DNA of 64,000 bases. Origin: an alpha proteobacterium HIMB114 (GTDB lineage Bacteria > Pseudomonadota > Alphaproteobacteria > Pelagibacterales > Pelagibacteraceae). Location: positions 248,001-312,000 of the forward strand of contig ADAC02000001.1 in the NCBI GenBank assembly GCA_000163555.2, given 5' to 3'. The number at the start of each line of letters is the position of its first letter. The first letter of the stretch is position 1. The notes beneath the pieces were generated by a model. That model did no database searches. It saw only the letters and a list, made by a program, of their open reading frames with translations, and was not told the DNA's origin. The position numbers were made by a program, and so were the translations under genes. This document shows positions 16,896 through 25,128 of the stretch, in pieces.

Positions 16896-17501
16896 ATGAT
16901 TACTACCGAACTTTTTATCGGGTTGATTACTTTCTATTTTGTAATGTTTATGACACCAGGTCCAAATAACATTATGTTAACTATATCTGGCATAAAATTT
17001 GGTTTTAAAAAAACTATTCCCCATATGATTGGTATTCCACTGGGTCATGTTACACAAATTGCACTAGTAGCATGTGGACTTGGAAAATTTTTTCAAATGT
17101 ATCCTGATATTCAAAATATTTTAAAAATCTTAGGGTGTATTTATTTATTTTATCTTGCTTATAAAATGTTCGGTTCATTAAATGCAAAAACTAATGAAGA
17201 CAAGTTATCTGGTCGTCCAATGAAAATGTATGAATCTATTTTATTCCAATACCTAAACCCTAAAGCGTGGGTAGCTTCGATGACAGCTGTAACTGTTTTT
17301 TTTCCAAATCAAGAAAATTTTATAGTTGGAGTGCTATTTTTAACATTAAGCGCTCCTTTGTTAGAAGTTATTGCTGTTACAACATGGGCAGGTTTTGGTG
17401 CAACGATAAAAGTGTTTATATCCAATAATAAAATAAAAAAATTTATTGAAATTTTAATGGCTATTTTATTAATATTAACTTCAGCATTTATTTTAATATG
17501 A
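16896..17501 (+). CDS. LysE/RhtB-family exporter
   Basis: A 201-residue polytopic membrane protein with the family motif near the N-terminus (MFMTPGPNNIMLTISGIKFGFKK, TPGPN core) and a conserved QYLNPKAWVASM segment near residue 112. It likely exports an amino acid. Its end overlaps the YjbQ gene by 4 bases (ATGA), so the two are translationally coupled. Confidence 0.9.
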   Translation: MITTELFIGLITFYFVMFMTPGPNNIMLTISGIKFGFKKTIPHMIGIPLGHVTQIALVACGLGKFFQMYPDIQNILKILGCIYLFYLAYKMFGSLNAKTNEDKLSGRPMKMYESILFQYLNPKAWVASMTAVTVFFPNQENFIVGVLFLTLSAPLLEVIAVTTWAGFGATIKVFISNNKIKKFIEILMAILLILTSAFILI

Positions 17502-17917
17502 AACAAATTTTTAAAGACATTAATTTAAATACAAATGGTCAAAAACTAATTGATTTTACAGACGAAGTTTTTGAGTTTGTAAAAAGTTCTAAAATTAATA
17601 ATGGAATTTTAAATTTAAGCATTTTACATACTAGCGCTTCTTTAATTATTCAAGAAAACGCCGACTCTGATGTACAAAAAGATTTATTAAATTTTTTTGA
17701 TAAGTTAGTACCTATGGATCCAAGGTTATATGTCCATGGTATTGAGGGCAAAGATGATATGCCAGCCCATATAAAGACAGCTTTAACAAACACTCACCTA
17801 ACGTTAAGCATTAAGAATAGTAAAATGATTTTAGGTACTTGGCAGGGCATTTATTTATTTGAACACAGAACAAACCAGCAAAATAGAACAGTTTTCTCTC
17901 ATATTTTTGGTGAATAG
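17498..17917 (+). CDS. yjbQ: YjbQ/UPF0047 family protein
   Basis: A 139-residue protein typical in length for the YjbQ family. It has the ILHTSASLIIQENAD motif and the C-terminal GTWQGIYLFEHRTN motif, whose His residues form the putative metal or active site. Family members show weak thiamine-phosphate synthase activity, but the physiological role is not settled. It is coupled to the upstream LysE exporter. Confidence 0.9.
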   Translation: MKQIFKDINLNTNGQKLIDFTDEVFEFVKSSKINNGILNLSILHTSASLIIQENADSDVQKDLLNFFDKLVPMDPRLYVHGIEGKDDMPAHIKTALTNTHLTLSIKNSKMILGTWQGIYLFEHRTNQQNRTVFSHIFGE

Positions 17918-17959
17918 TATTGACCAAACTTTAACATTCAACTAAAAGCTGAATTACTT

Positions 17960-18445
17960 ATGGTAAAAAAGAAAAAAACCAAAAAGACAAAAAAGTCTAA
18001 AAAAGTTTCAAAAAGAAAAGTTTCAAGAAGATCTGCTTCTGCAAAATCTTCAGATAATACTAATCTTATAGTTTATGGAGCATTAGCTGCTGCTATTGTT
18101 GCTCTGATAATTTTTGCTTTCCCAAGTGGAAATCAAACAAGCAACAATACTCCTTCACAAGTAGTAAAAGAAAACAAAGTTTCAGATATTAAAAAGACCA
18201 AAGAAGTAAAAGCTTTAAATATTCCAAAAAAGAAAAAAGCTATTAATCAATCATCATTTAACGAAAAAGAAGTACAAATTAGATTTGCTGAGATTGATTA
18301 TAATAGTAATAAAAAAATATCTTTAAAAGAGTATCTTTATTATTTCAAAGACAAGGCCCAAGGTAAAAAACAATTCAAGCGAGTTGATAAAAATGGAAAT
18401 AAGTCGATTAGCTACGAAGAATACCTAGCCTTTAAAAAAAGATAG
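17960..18445 (+). CDS. Membrane-anchored EF-hand protein
   Basis: A 161-residue protein with a very Lys/Arg-rich N-terminus (residues 1-30), one transmembrane helix (about 34-53, LIVYGALAAAIVALIIFAF), a linker rich in Lys and Ser, and two C-terminal EF-hand loops, DYNSNKKISLKE and DKNGNKSISYEE. The second loop is canonical; the first has Lys at the seventh loop position. The EF-hands would face the periplasm and bind calcium. Function unknown. Confidence 0.8.
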   Translation: MVKKKKTKKTKKSKKVSKRKVSRRSASAKSSDNTNLIVYGALAAAIVALIIFAFPSGNQTSNNTPSQVVKENKVSDIKKTKEVKALNIPKKKKAINQSSFNEKEVQIRFAEIDYNSNKKISLKEYLYYFKDKAQGKKQFKRVDKNGNKSISYEEYLAFKKR

Positions 18446-18508
18446 TTAATTCACAATAAAATCAAATTCAAATTGACTTTTATAAACCCTTGGTTCATTT
18501 AAGCGCTT

Positions 18509-20701
18509 ATGGTTTTTAGTAAATTGTTTTCAATTTTCTCAGGTGAAAAAGATACTGTAGTTAGTCAAACAACTATTAATGGAAAATTATATAAATTCGT
18601 AAATTCTAAAATACTACCAGGTACAGATATTACCGAAAAAGAGTTCTGGGACGGTTTTGTTAAAGCGGCAAACGAACTTGCCCCTGAAAACAGAGATCTT
18701 TTAAAAAAAAGAGATGAGATCCAATTAAAATTAGATGAGTGGCATAAAAATAATAAAGATAAAATTAATTTTGAAGAATATAAAAAGTTCCTAAAGGAAA
18801 TTGGTTATTTGGTTGAAGAGAAAGAGAAATTTCAAATCGAAACATCAAATGTCGATGACGAAATTGCCAAAATTGCAGGTCCGCAATTAGTTGTTCCAAT
18901 TGATAACGCAAGATATGCGCTAAATGCTGCTAATGCGAGGTGGGGCAGTTTATATGATGCTCTTTACGGTACAGATATTATCAGCGAAGATAATGGTAAA
19001 GAAAAATCTGGTGGTTATAATCCTAAAAGAGGTGAAGAGGTTATCGCGCTTGGTCGTGAGTTTTTAGATGTTAATTTTAAATTAGAAAATGGTAGTTGGT
19101 CAGATGTGAAATCTTTTGCAAAAGAAAGTAATAATCTAAATATGCAACTTGAAAATGGTTCGTTCACAAAATTAAAAAATCTTTCAAAATTTGTTGGTTA
19201 TAAGGGAGATAAAGAAAGTTTAACTTCAATATTTTTAAAAAATAATAATCTTCATATAGAAATTCAAATCAATTCAAATCATCCAATAGGTAAGTCAGAT
19301 AAAGCAAATATCAGTGATATTGTATCTGAATCTGCAATTTCAACTATCATGGATTTAGAAGATTCTGTTGCCGCGGTAGATGCTGAAGATAAAGTAAAAT
19401 GTTACTCAAATTGGCTTGGTATTATGAAAGGCAACCTTGAAGCAAAAATGCAAAAGGGTGGAAAAACAATAGTTAGAAAATTAAATGAAGATAAAGAGTT
19501 TCTAGATATTAATGATAATCCTGCAAAACTTCATGGTAGATCTTTATTATTAATTAGAAACGTCGGCCATCTTATGACCAATCCAGCAATTAAATTGAAC
19601 GATGGTTCAGAGATTCCTGAAGGTATAATGGATGCTTTTATAACTGTGTTATGTGCAAAACATGATTTTAAATTAAAGAAAAACTCTAGAACTGGGTCAG
19701 TTTACATTGTTAAACCAAAAATGCATGGTCCGGAAGAGGTAGCTTTTGCAGATAAAATTTTCTCTAAAGTAGAAGAGGTTCTCAAGCTTGAACCAAATAC
19801 TATTAAAATGGGTATTATGGATGAGGAAAGAAGAACTACTGTAAATTTAAAAGAAGCAATAAGAAATGCAATAAAAAGAATAGTATTTATTAATACAGGT
19901 TTCTTAGACCGAACTGGTGATGAAATGCACACATCTTTTGAGGCAGGTCCTATGATCTTCAAAGGTGATATGAAAAAATCAATTTGGTTAAATACTTATG
20001 AAGATTGGAATGTTGATGTTGGATTAGAGTGTGGTTTTTCTGGAAAAGCACAAATTGGAAAAGGAATGTGGGCTATGCCAGATAAAATGAAAGATATGAT
20101 CGAGCAAAAAATTGGTCATCCAAAATCAGGCGCTAACTGTGCTTGGGTACCATCACCAACAGCGGCAACACTGCATTCAACCCATTATCATCAAATTAAT
20201 GTTTTTGATCAACAAAAAGAATTAGCATCACGTGGTAGAGCAAATTTAGATAGCATTTTAACTATTCCTGTAGCGGACAGACCAAATTGGTCAGCCGAGC
20301 AAATTCAAAAAGAAATTGAAAATAATTGCCAAGGTATTCTTGGTTATGTTGTAAGATGGGTTGATCAAGGTGTTGGTTGTTCAAAAGTTCCAGACATAAA
20401 TAACGTTGGATTAATGGAAGATAGAGCAACACTTAGAATTTCATCTCAGCATATTGCAAATTGGTTACATCATGAAATTTGTACCAAAGAACAAGTCATG
20501 GATACTATGAAGAAAATGGCAAAAGTTGTTGATGGTCAAAATGCTGGAGATCAAAACTATACACCAATGGATGGTAATTTTGATAACTCGATTGCTTTTA
20601 AAGCAGCATGTGATTTAGTCTTTGAAGGTAAAGTTCAACCATCTGGTTATACTGAGCCAATCTTACACAAGAAAAGATTAGAAAAAAAAGCTTCTCACTA
20701 A
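18509..20701 (+). CDS. glcB: Malate synthase G
   Basis: A 730-residue malate synthase of the G isoform, condensing glyoxylate with acetyl-CoA to malate. The catalytic Arg-Glu-Asp region is visible ([37 protein letters not shown], and the C-terminal [12 protein letters not shown]). Only 63 bases separate it from the EF-hand gene, and they contain no room for a glycine riboswitch, which was reported upstream of malate synthase in other SAR11 strains. A weak TTGACT / 17 / CATTTA promoter at 18474-18502 would place the transcript start almost at the ATG. Confidence 0.97.
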   Translation: MVFSKLFSIFSGEKDTVVSQTTINGKLYKFVNSKILPGTDITEKEFWDGFVKAANELAPENRDLLKKRDEIQLKLDEWHKNNKDKINFEEYKKFLKEIGYLVEEKEKFQIETSNVDDEIAKIAGPQLVVPIDNARYALNAANARWGSLYDALYGTDIISEDNGKEKSGGYNPKRGEEVIALGREFLDVNFKLENGSWSDVKSFAKESNNLNMQLENGSFTKLKNLSKFVGYKGDKESLTSIFLKNNNLHIEIQINSNHPIGKSDKANISDIVSESAISTIMDLEDSVAAVDAEDKVKCYSNWLGIMKGNLEAKMQKGGKTIVRKLNEDKEFLDINDNPAKLHGRSLLLIRNVGHLMTNPAIKLNDGSEIPEGIMDAFITVLCAKHDFKLKKNSRTGSVYIVKPKMHGPEEVAFADKIFSKVEEVLKLEPNTIKMGIMDEERRTTVNLKEAIRNAIKRIVFINTGFLDRTGDEMHTSFEAGPMIFKGDMKKSIWLNTYEDWNVDVGLECGFSGKAQIGKGMWAMPDKMKDMIEQKIGHPKSGANCAWVPSPTAATLHSTHYHQINVFDQQKELASRGRANLDSILTIPVADRPNWSAEQIQKEIENNCQGILGYVVRWVDQGVGCSKVPDINNVGLMEDRATLRISSQHIANWLHHEICTKEQVMDTMKKMAKVVDGQNAGDQNYTPMDGNFDNSIAFKAACDLVFEGKVQPSGYTEPILHKKRLEKKASH

Positions 20702-20712
20702 TCATTAAATAA

Positions 20713-21348
20713 ATGTCGATCACTGAATTGTATTTTTATGCATTTGCGATGTTTATTTTGTTTCTCACCCCAGGTCCTGTTTGGGTTGTTCTTTTGGCTA
20801 GAATTTTTTCAAATGGATGGTCGGGTGGGCTACCATTAGCTTGTGGAGTTATTATTGCAGATTTTACTTGGTCTTTTTTAGCAGTAATATCTATATCTTC
20901 TATTAGCGAAGCTATACCATCTATAACAAAAACATTAACTTGGGTTGCTGCAGGATTTTTTTTATATTTAGCAATCAAGTTATGGTTAAAACCATCTTAT
21001 GATTTAAATAATATTAAATTATCAAAGGTTTCATCAAAATTAAAATTTAATTCTATTTATTTGGAAAGTTTTTTGACTGGTTTACTAGTTAATTTTTCAA
21101 ACCCAAAAGCTATTCTTTTTTACATAAGTATTATGCCAGGTTTTTTTGTATTAAATCAATTAACAAATACTGATGCAGTAATAATTGCATCAATTTCTGC
21201 TTTAGTTCCCTTTATTGGTAACATAATATTAATTGCATTAGTATCACCCGTAAGACAGCTTATGCAAAACCCTTCTGCTCAAAAAAAACTAAATCAAATT
21301 AGTTCAATACTTTTATTAATTGTAGCGGTTATGATTTTAGTACTTTAA
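20713..21348 (+). CDS. LysE/RhtB-family exporter
   Basis: A 211-residue polytopic protein with the TPGPVWVVLLARIFSNGW variant of the family N-terminal motif and an NFSNPKAILFYIS segment near residue 128. It follows glcB by 11 bases and is probably transcribed with it. The substrate is unknown; co-transcription with malate synthase might hint at export of a C2-derived amino acid such as glycine, but this is speculation. Confidence 0.88.
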   Translation: MSITELYFYAFAMFILFLTPGPVWVVLLARIFSNGWSGGLPLACGVIIADFTWSFLAVISISSISEAIPSITKTLTWVAAGFFLYLAIKLWLKPSYDLNNIKLSKVSSKLKFNSIYLESFLTGLLVNFSNPKAILFYISIMPGFFVLNQLTNTDAVIIASISALVPFIGNIILIALVSPVRQLMQNPSAQKKLNQISSILLLIVAVMILVL

Positions 21349-21371
21349 TGTTATTTTGTTAAGACACAGGC

Positions 21372-21402
21372 GTGACAAGTGGGATTTTATATTGTAGATA
21401 AT
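21372..21402 (+). promoter_or_regulatory. Sigma70-type promoter of tRNA-Met
   Basis: GTGACA (21372-21377) and TAGATA (21395-21400, followed by AT) are separated by 17 bases. The -10 box ends 10 bases before the tRNA, consistent with a transcript starting near 21407. Both boxes have five or four matches to consensus. Confidence 0.55.
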
Positions 21403-21410
21403 CCAGCAAT

Positions 21411-21487
21411 GGCGGGGTAGCTCAGTTGGTTAGAGCACGGGACTCATAAGCCCGGTGTCGGCAGTTCAATTCTGCCTCCCGCTACCA
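21411..21487 (+). tRNA. tRNA-Met (anticodon CAT), elongator type
   Basis: A 77-base cloverleaf with encoded CCA. The acceptor arms GGCGGGG and TCCCGCT pair with G-U at both ends. The D arm is GCTCAGTTGGTTAGAGC, the anticodon loop CTCATAA carries CAT, and the T arm is GGCAG-TTCAATT-CTGCC. The D-arm and lack of an unpaired 1-72 initiator C-A argue for elongator rather than initiator Met. The innermost anticodon-stem pair is A-G, a mismatch. A lysidine-modified Ile-CAT tRNA cannot be fully excluded. Confidence 0.93.
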
Positions 21488-21492
21488 AAAAT

Positions 21493-21885
21493 ATGAAAAA
21501 AAAATACGAAGCAATGGTGCTCTCATGCATAGACCCAAGATGCCAATCAAAAGTATATAATATTTTAAAAAAGAAAAAATTAACTAATAAATACAGCGCT
21601 TTTAATATTGCTGGAGCAGCCATTGGTGTTACTGCAAATCAGTTTAAAAATTGGCATAAAGTGTTTTGGAGTAACTTAGATATTTCTATTAAATTACATG
21701 GAATAAAAAAATTGATTGTTTTTAATCATACTGATTGTGGAGCTGCAAAAATTGCAAATGGTAAAAAAGAATTTTCAATTAAAAATGAAAATAAAATTCA
21801 TCAAATTTCTTTTAATAAAATAAAATCAAAACTTTTAAAAAAACATCCAAATTTTAAAATTGAATTTAAAATAATTAAGGTTTAG
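21493..21885 (+). CDS. Short beta-carbonic-anhydrase-like protein
   Basis: A 130-residue protein, much shorter than usual beta carbonic anhydrases (about 200). It keeps the zinc and catalytic signatures: Cys12 with the Asp-Arg dyad in LSCIDPRCQS, and the HTDCGAAK motif near residue 78. It lacks most of the C-terminal dimer region. It starts 6 bases after the tRNA, so it may be transcribed with it, and overlaps the convergent apt gene by 4 bases. It may be a carbonic anhydrase or a relative acting on another small molecule. Confidence 0.75.
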   Translation: MKKKYEAMVLSCIDPRCQSKVYNILKKKKLTNKYSAFNIAGAAIGVTANQFKNWHKVFWSNLDISIKLHGIKKLIVFNHTDCGAAKIANGKKEFSIKNENKIHQISFNKIKSKLLKKHPNFKIEFKIIKV

Positions 21886-22409
21886 TGGCCAGGAAATTTG
21901 ATTAACGAAAAGGTTTTATAACCTTTGTTATTGAGTTTTTTATTTCCAGGTAAGTCAAACAAATCTATTAAAAAAATAAATCCTACAACTTTTGATTTTG
22001 TTTTTTCAATTAATTTGGCAGCTGCCAATGCAGTTCCACCAGTTGCTATAAGATCATCAATTATTAGCACTTTATCATTTTTATTCAGAGAGTTTTTATG
22101 AACTTCAATTATATCATAACCATACTCAAGCTTAAATTTTTGGGAAAACGTTTTTCCAGGTAATTTATTTTTTTTTCTTAGTAAAACCAAAGGTTTCTTA
22201 AGTAAAAAACATAATACAGAAGCGAACACAAAACCCCTTGATTCAATTGCTGCAATTTTAGTAAATTTTAATTTTTTTGAAATTGTAAGCATTTTTTTTA
22301 TAGTAAAATTAAATGCTTTCTTATTTTCCAGTAACGAGGTGATATCTCTAAACAAAATTCCTTTTTTTGGATAATTTGGAATACTTCTGATAGCTTTTTC
22401 TAATTTCAT
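21882..22409 (-). CDS. apt: Adenine phosphoribosyltransferase
   Basis: A 175-residue enzyme that makes AMP from adenine and PRPP. It starts with IPNYPKKGILFRDITSLL, and the PRPP-binding loop VLIIDDLIATGGTALAA is present near residue 115. It diverges from mtnP, with 30 bases between starts. That placement makes sense, because MtnP releases adenine from methylthioadenosine and Apt recovers it. Confidence 0.96.
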   Translation of the reverse strand: MKLEKAIRSIPNYPKKGILFRDITSLLENKKAFNFTIKKMLTISKKLKFTKIAAIESRGFVFASVLCFLLKKPLVLLRKKNKLPGKTFSQKFKLEYGYDIIEVHKNSLNKNDKVLIIDDLIATGGTALAAAKLIEKTKSKVVGFIFLIDLFDLPGNKKLNNKGYKTFSLIKFPGH

Positions 22410-22439
22410 TTTTTTAATATTTAATATACCTAAACAAAT

Positions 22440-23306
22440 ATGAATAAATTAGCAATCATTGGAGGCAGTGGCCTTTATAATATCGATGGTATTAAAGATG
22501 AGAAGTGGTTAAACGTAGATACACCTTGGGGCAAACCCTCAGATCAAATTTTAGAAGCAAAAATTGAAGACAAGCAAGTTTATTTTTTGCCAAGACATGC
22601 AAGAGGACATAAAGTTAATCCGTCTAATATTAACTTTAGAGCAAACATTGATGCCTTAAAACAACTTGGCGTAACTGACATTATCTCTGTATCAGCTGTG
22701 GGATCGTTAAAGGAAGAATTAGAGCCAGGAAAATTTGTTCTAGTTGATCAGTTTATAGATAGAACTTTTGCACGAGTTAAAACATTTTTTGATAAAGAAA
22801 TTGTAGCCCATGTTTCTATGGCAAAACCAACAAGTCCAGGTTTAATGAAGGCATGTGAGGAGGTTTTAAAAAAACTAAGTTTAAAATACAAGGTTGGCGG
22901 AACGTACTTAGTTATGGAGGGTCCTCAGTTTTCATCTCTAGCTGAATCAAATTTATACCGCTCGTGGGGATGTGACGTGATTGGAATGACTAACATGCCA
23001 GAAGCTAAATTAGCCAGAGAAGCTGAAATTCGTTACACATCTGTTGCAATGGTAACCGATTATGATTGCTGGCACGAAGATCACGAGGATGTTTCTGTTG
23101 AGCAAGTTATAAAGACATTGTTGAGCAATGCAGATAACGCTAGAAAAATGATAGTAGAAGTTGTTAAAAATTTTGAGAACTTTGTCGATCCAAAAGATCC
23201 AGCAAATAATTGTTTAGATACAGCAATAATCACTGATCGTTCACATTGGACAGAGTCAACAAAACAAGAGCTAAAAAATATTGCTGGAAGAGTTTTGAAA
23301 AGTTAA
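22440..23306 (+). CDS. mtnP: S-methyl-5'-thioadenosine phosphorylase
   Basis: A 288-residue purine phosphorylase of the MTAP type. It starts with LAIIGGSGLYNIDGI, and has FLPRHARGHKVNPSNI near residue 50 and the substrate-binding VMEGPQFSSLAES and DVIGMTNMPEAKLAREAE blocks. It splits methylthioadenosine, the by-product of spermidine synthesis, into adenine and methylthioribose-1-phosphate. The mtnA gene follows without a gap. Confidence 0.96.
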   Translation: MNKLAIIGGSGLYNIDGIKDEKWLNVDTPWGKPSDQILEAKIEDKQVYFLPRHARGHKVNPSNINFRANIDALKQLGVTDIISVSAVGSLKEELEPGKFVLVDQFIDRTFARVKTFFDKEIVAHVSMAKPTSPGLMKACEEVLKKLSLKYKVGGTYLVMEGPQFSSLAESNLYRSWGCDVIGMTNMPEAKLAREAEIRYTSVAMVTDYDCWHEDHEDVSVEQVIKTLLSNADNARKMIVEVVKNFENFVDPKDPANNCLDTAIITDRSHWTESTKQELKNIAGRVLKS

Positions 23307-24359
23307 ATGAAAATTGATGGTAAGCATTATTTAACTATTTGGCACAATGAAAATGAAGGTAATGTTTGTATAATAGATCAAACAAAATTACCTTTTGAGT
23401 TTATAATAAAAAAATTAAATACTTACCAGGATGGCTTTGTAGCAATAAAAGATATGCTTGTGAGAGGTGCTCCACTAATTGGAGCGACTGCAGCTTATAG
23501 CATTTATCTTGCGGCAAAAGAGAATGAAAATTTTGATTATATAAATGAAAAAATTACAAATATTAAAACCGCAAGACCTACAGCGGTAAATTTAGCATGG
23601 GCAGCTGATCGTATTTTAAAAAATATTGATAGATCAAATATTAAAAATTCAATTTTAAATGAATGTAAAAAAATTTGTGAAGAAGATATCAAAATTTCAG
23701 AAAGTATTGGAAATCATGGTTTAGAATTAATTAGAAAAATTAAAAAAGAGAAAGTAAATATTCTTACGCACTGTAATGCTGGATGGCTTGCAACAATAGA
23801 TTGGGGAACCGCAACTGCCCCGATTTATAAATCTAGAGATGCTGGTATCAATATTCATGTTTGGGTAGATGAAACAAGACCTAGAAACCAAGGTTCATCA
23901 CTTACGTCTTATGAATTATTAAATGAAGAAATTGAGCATAAAATTATAGCTGATAATGTTGGAGGACTTTTAATGCAAAGAGGCATGGTAGATATGTGCA
24001 TTGTAGGAACAGACCGCGTTAGTGAAAATGGGGATGTTGCAAATAAAATTGGAACCTATTTAAAAGCTTTAGCTGCAAAAGATAATAATATCCCTTTCTA
24101 TGTTGCTTTACCAAGTACAACTTACGATAAAAAAATTCTTAAAGGAAAAGATATTCCAATTGAGGAAAGATCTGATGATGAGTTAAAGTTAATGAATGGT
24201 TTTGATCAAGATGGAAAATTAAAACAGGTAAATATTTATCCAAAGAATAGCAAAGGATTTAATTTAGGATTTGATATTACTCCAGCTGAGCTTGTTACAG
24301 GATTTATAACTGAAAAGGGAATTTTTAAACCAGAAGAGTTAAGAGAAAATTTTAAATGA
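23307..24359 (+). CDS. mtnA: Methylthioribose-1-phosphate isomerase
   Basis: A 350-residue member of the eIF2B-like isomerase family. The catalytic Cys is in ILTHCNAGWLATIDWGTA, with a conserved GTDRVSENGDVANKIGTY block downstream. It converts methylthioribose-1-phosphate to methylthioribulose-1-phosphate. It begins directly after the mtnP stop and overlaps the next aldolase gene by 4 bases (ATGA), so the three form one operon. Confidence 0.96.
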   Translation: MKIDGKHYLTIWHNENEGNVCIIDQTKLPFEFIIKKLNTYQDGFVAIKDMLVRGAPLIGATAAYSIYLAAKENENFDYINEKITNIKTARPTAVNLAWAADRILKNIDRSNIKNSILNECKKICEEDIKISESIGNHGLELIRKIKKEKVNILTHCNAGWLATIDWGTATAPIYKSRDAGINIHVWVDETRPRNQGSSLTSYELLNEEIEHKIIADNVGGLLMQRGMVDMCIVGTDRVSENGDVANKIGTYLKALAAKDNNIPFYVALPSTTYDKKILKGKDIPIEERSDDELKLMNGFDQDGKLKQVNIYPKNSKGFNLGFDITPAELVTGFITEKGIFKPEELRENFK

Positions 24360-24991
24360 ATGAATTATTTTTAAGAAAAAAAATAATTAAATTTTCAAAA
24401 TTATTAAATAAAACTAACCTGTCGCCACTAAGATCAGGAAATATTTCAGTAAGGTGCAAAAATGGTTTTTTAATAACTCCAAGCGGTATGAAATATGAGA
24501 AATTAAAAACTAAAGACATTGTATTTGTGAATATGAAAGGAGAGTTTAATAAGAGTAAAAATAAACCATCATCCGAATGGAAATTTCACAAAGATATTTA
24601 TAAAAACAGAAATGAAAGCAAAGCGATAGTCCACTGCCATTCTAAAAATGCCTTAGTTCTTTCATGCATTCGAAAGAAGATACCTGCATTTCATTACATG
24701 GTCGCTGTAGCAGGTGGCGTAGATATTAGATGCGCAAAGTATGCAACCTATGGTACCAGTCAATTATCTAGAAATATTATCACAGCTTTAAAAGAGCGCT
24801 CAGCCTGTTTGATAGAAAATCACGGACAGGTTTCATTTTCAAATAATTTAGAAAATGCATTTGAATTAGCCCAAGAAGTTGAGCATTTAGCTGAGCAGTA
24901 CCTGGAATGTTTGAGAGTTGGCAAACCTAAAATTTTAGCAAATTCTGAAATGAATAAAGTTTTAGCCAAAGTTAAAAATTATAAACAGTAA
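24356..24991 (+). CDS. Class II aldolase-family protein (Ald2-like or MtnB-like)
   Basis: A 211-residue class II aldolase/adducin domain. It has the phosphate-binding SGNISVR and PSGMKYE segments, catalytic Glu in KPSSEWKFHKDIY, and zinc histidines in IVHCHSKNAL and IENHGQV. The position after mtnP and mtnA means its substrate is very probably methylthioribulose-1-phosphate. Either it cleaves it to DHAP and methylthioacetaldehyde (DHAP shunt, Ald2) or dehydrates it (MtnB, methionine salvage). No mtnC, mtnD or mtnK gene is nearby, which favours the shunt. This choice is inference. Confidence 0.82.
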   Translation: MNELFLRKKIIKFSKLLNKTNLSPLRSGNISVRCKNGFLITPSGMKYEKLKTKDIVFVNMKGEFNKSKNKPSSEWKFHKDIYKNRNESKAIVHCHSKNALVLSCIRKKIPAFHYMVAVAGGVDIRCAKYATYGTSQLSRNIITALKERSACLIENHGQVSFSNNLENAFELAQEVEHLAEQYLECLRVGKPKILANSEMNKVLAKVKNYKQ

Positions 24992-25064
24992 TCAAAAAAG
25001 GTTGATAATACTGAGAGTCTCTGTATACCGCGGTTAAGGGCTAAAAATCTTGTCGAGATCTCTG

Positions 25065-25094
25065 ATGAACAAGGTTTTGAAGTTTAAGCTTTAG
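25065..25094 (+). CDS. Possible 9-residue leader peptide (MNKVLKFKL)
   Basis: ATG at 25065 opens nine codons ending with TAG at 25092-25094. The ATG is in the loop of the first leader hairpin and the stop is in the loop of the terminator hairpin, so a translating or stalled ribosome would disturb both. The upstream GAGA is a weak ribosome-binding site. The placement is suggestive; there is no direct evidence of translation. Confidence 0.3.
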   Translation: MNKVLKFKL

Positions 25095-25111
25095 CAAGCT
25101 TTAATTTTTTT
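25086..25111 (+). terminator. Attenuator-type terminator inside the speD-speE leader
   Basis: AAGCTT (25086-25091), loop TAGC, AAGCTT (25096-25101), then TTTTTTT at 25105-25111. Beyond one T-T mismatch two more A-T pairs can form. It lies 18 bases before the start codon, so its use would shut off the gene. Confidence 0.5.
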
Positions 25112-25128
25112 GAAAGAAGGGAGGCCTA

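Larger units (their letters stand above)
25015..25128 (+). promoter_or_regulatory. Structured leader of the speD-speE gene with attenuator
   Basis: An unusual non-coding stretch of about 114 bases. GATAAT at 25004-25009 is a possible -10 box. AAAATCTTGT (25044-25053) pairs with ACAAGGTTTT (25069-25078) in a 10-pair stem. A 6-pair AAGCTT/AAGCTT hairpin (25086-25101) is followed by seven T (25105-25111), a terminator just before the ribosome-binding site GGGAGG. A 9-codon ORF (25065-25094) runs through both elements. Together this looks like attenuation control by a SAM- or polyamine-related signal. I could not match it to a known riboswitch class. Confidence 0.6.

Noticed and set aside
18446-18508. 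Glycine riboswitch upstream of malate synthase
   Set aside because: The gap is too short for an aptamer and has none of its conserved stems.
25031-25053. GGCTAAAAA in the speDE leader as a SAM-II or SAM-V riboswitch core
   Set aside because: The short match recalls the SAM-II core, but I could not find the required P1 stem and pseudoknot at correct spacing, and it is about 90 bases from the start codon.
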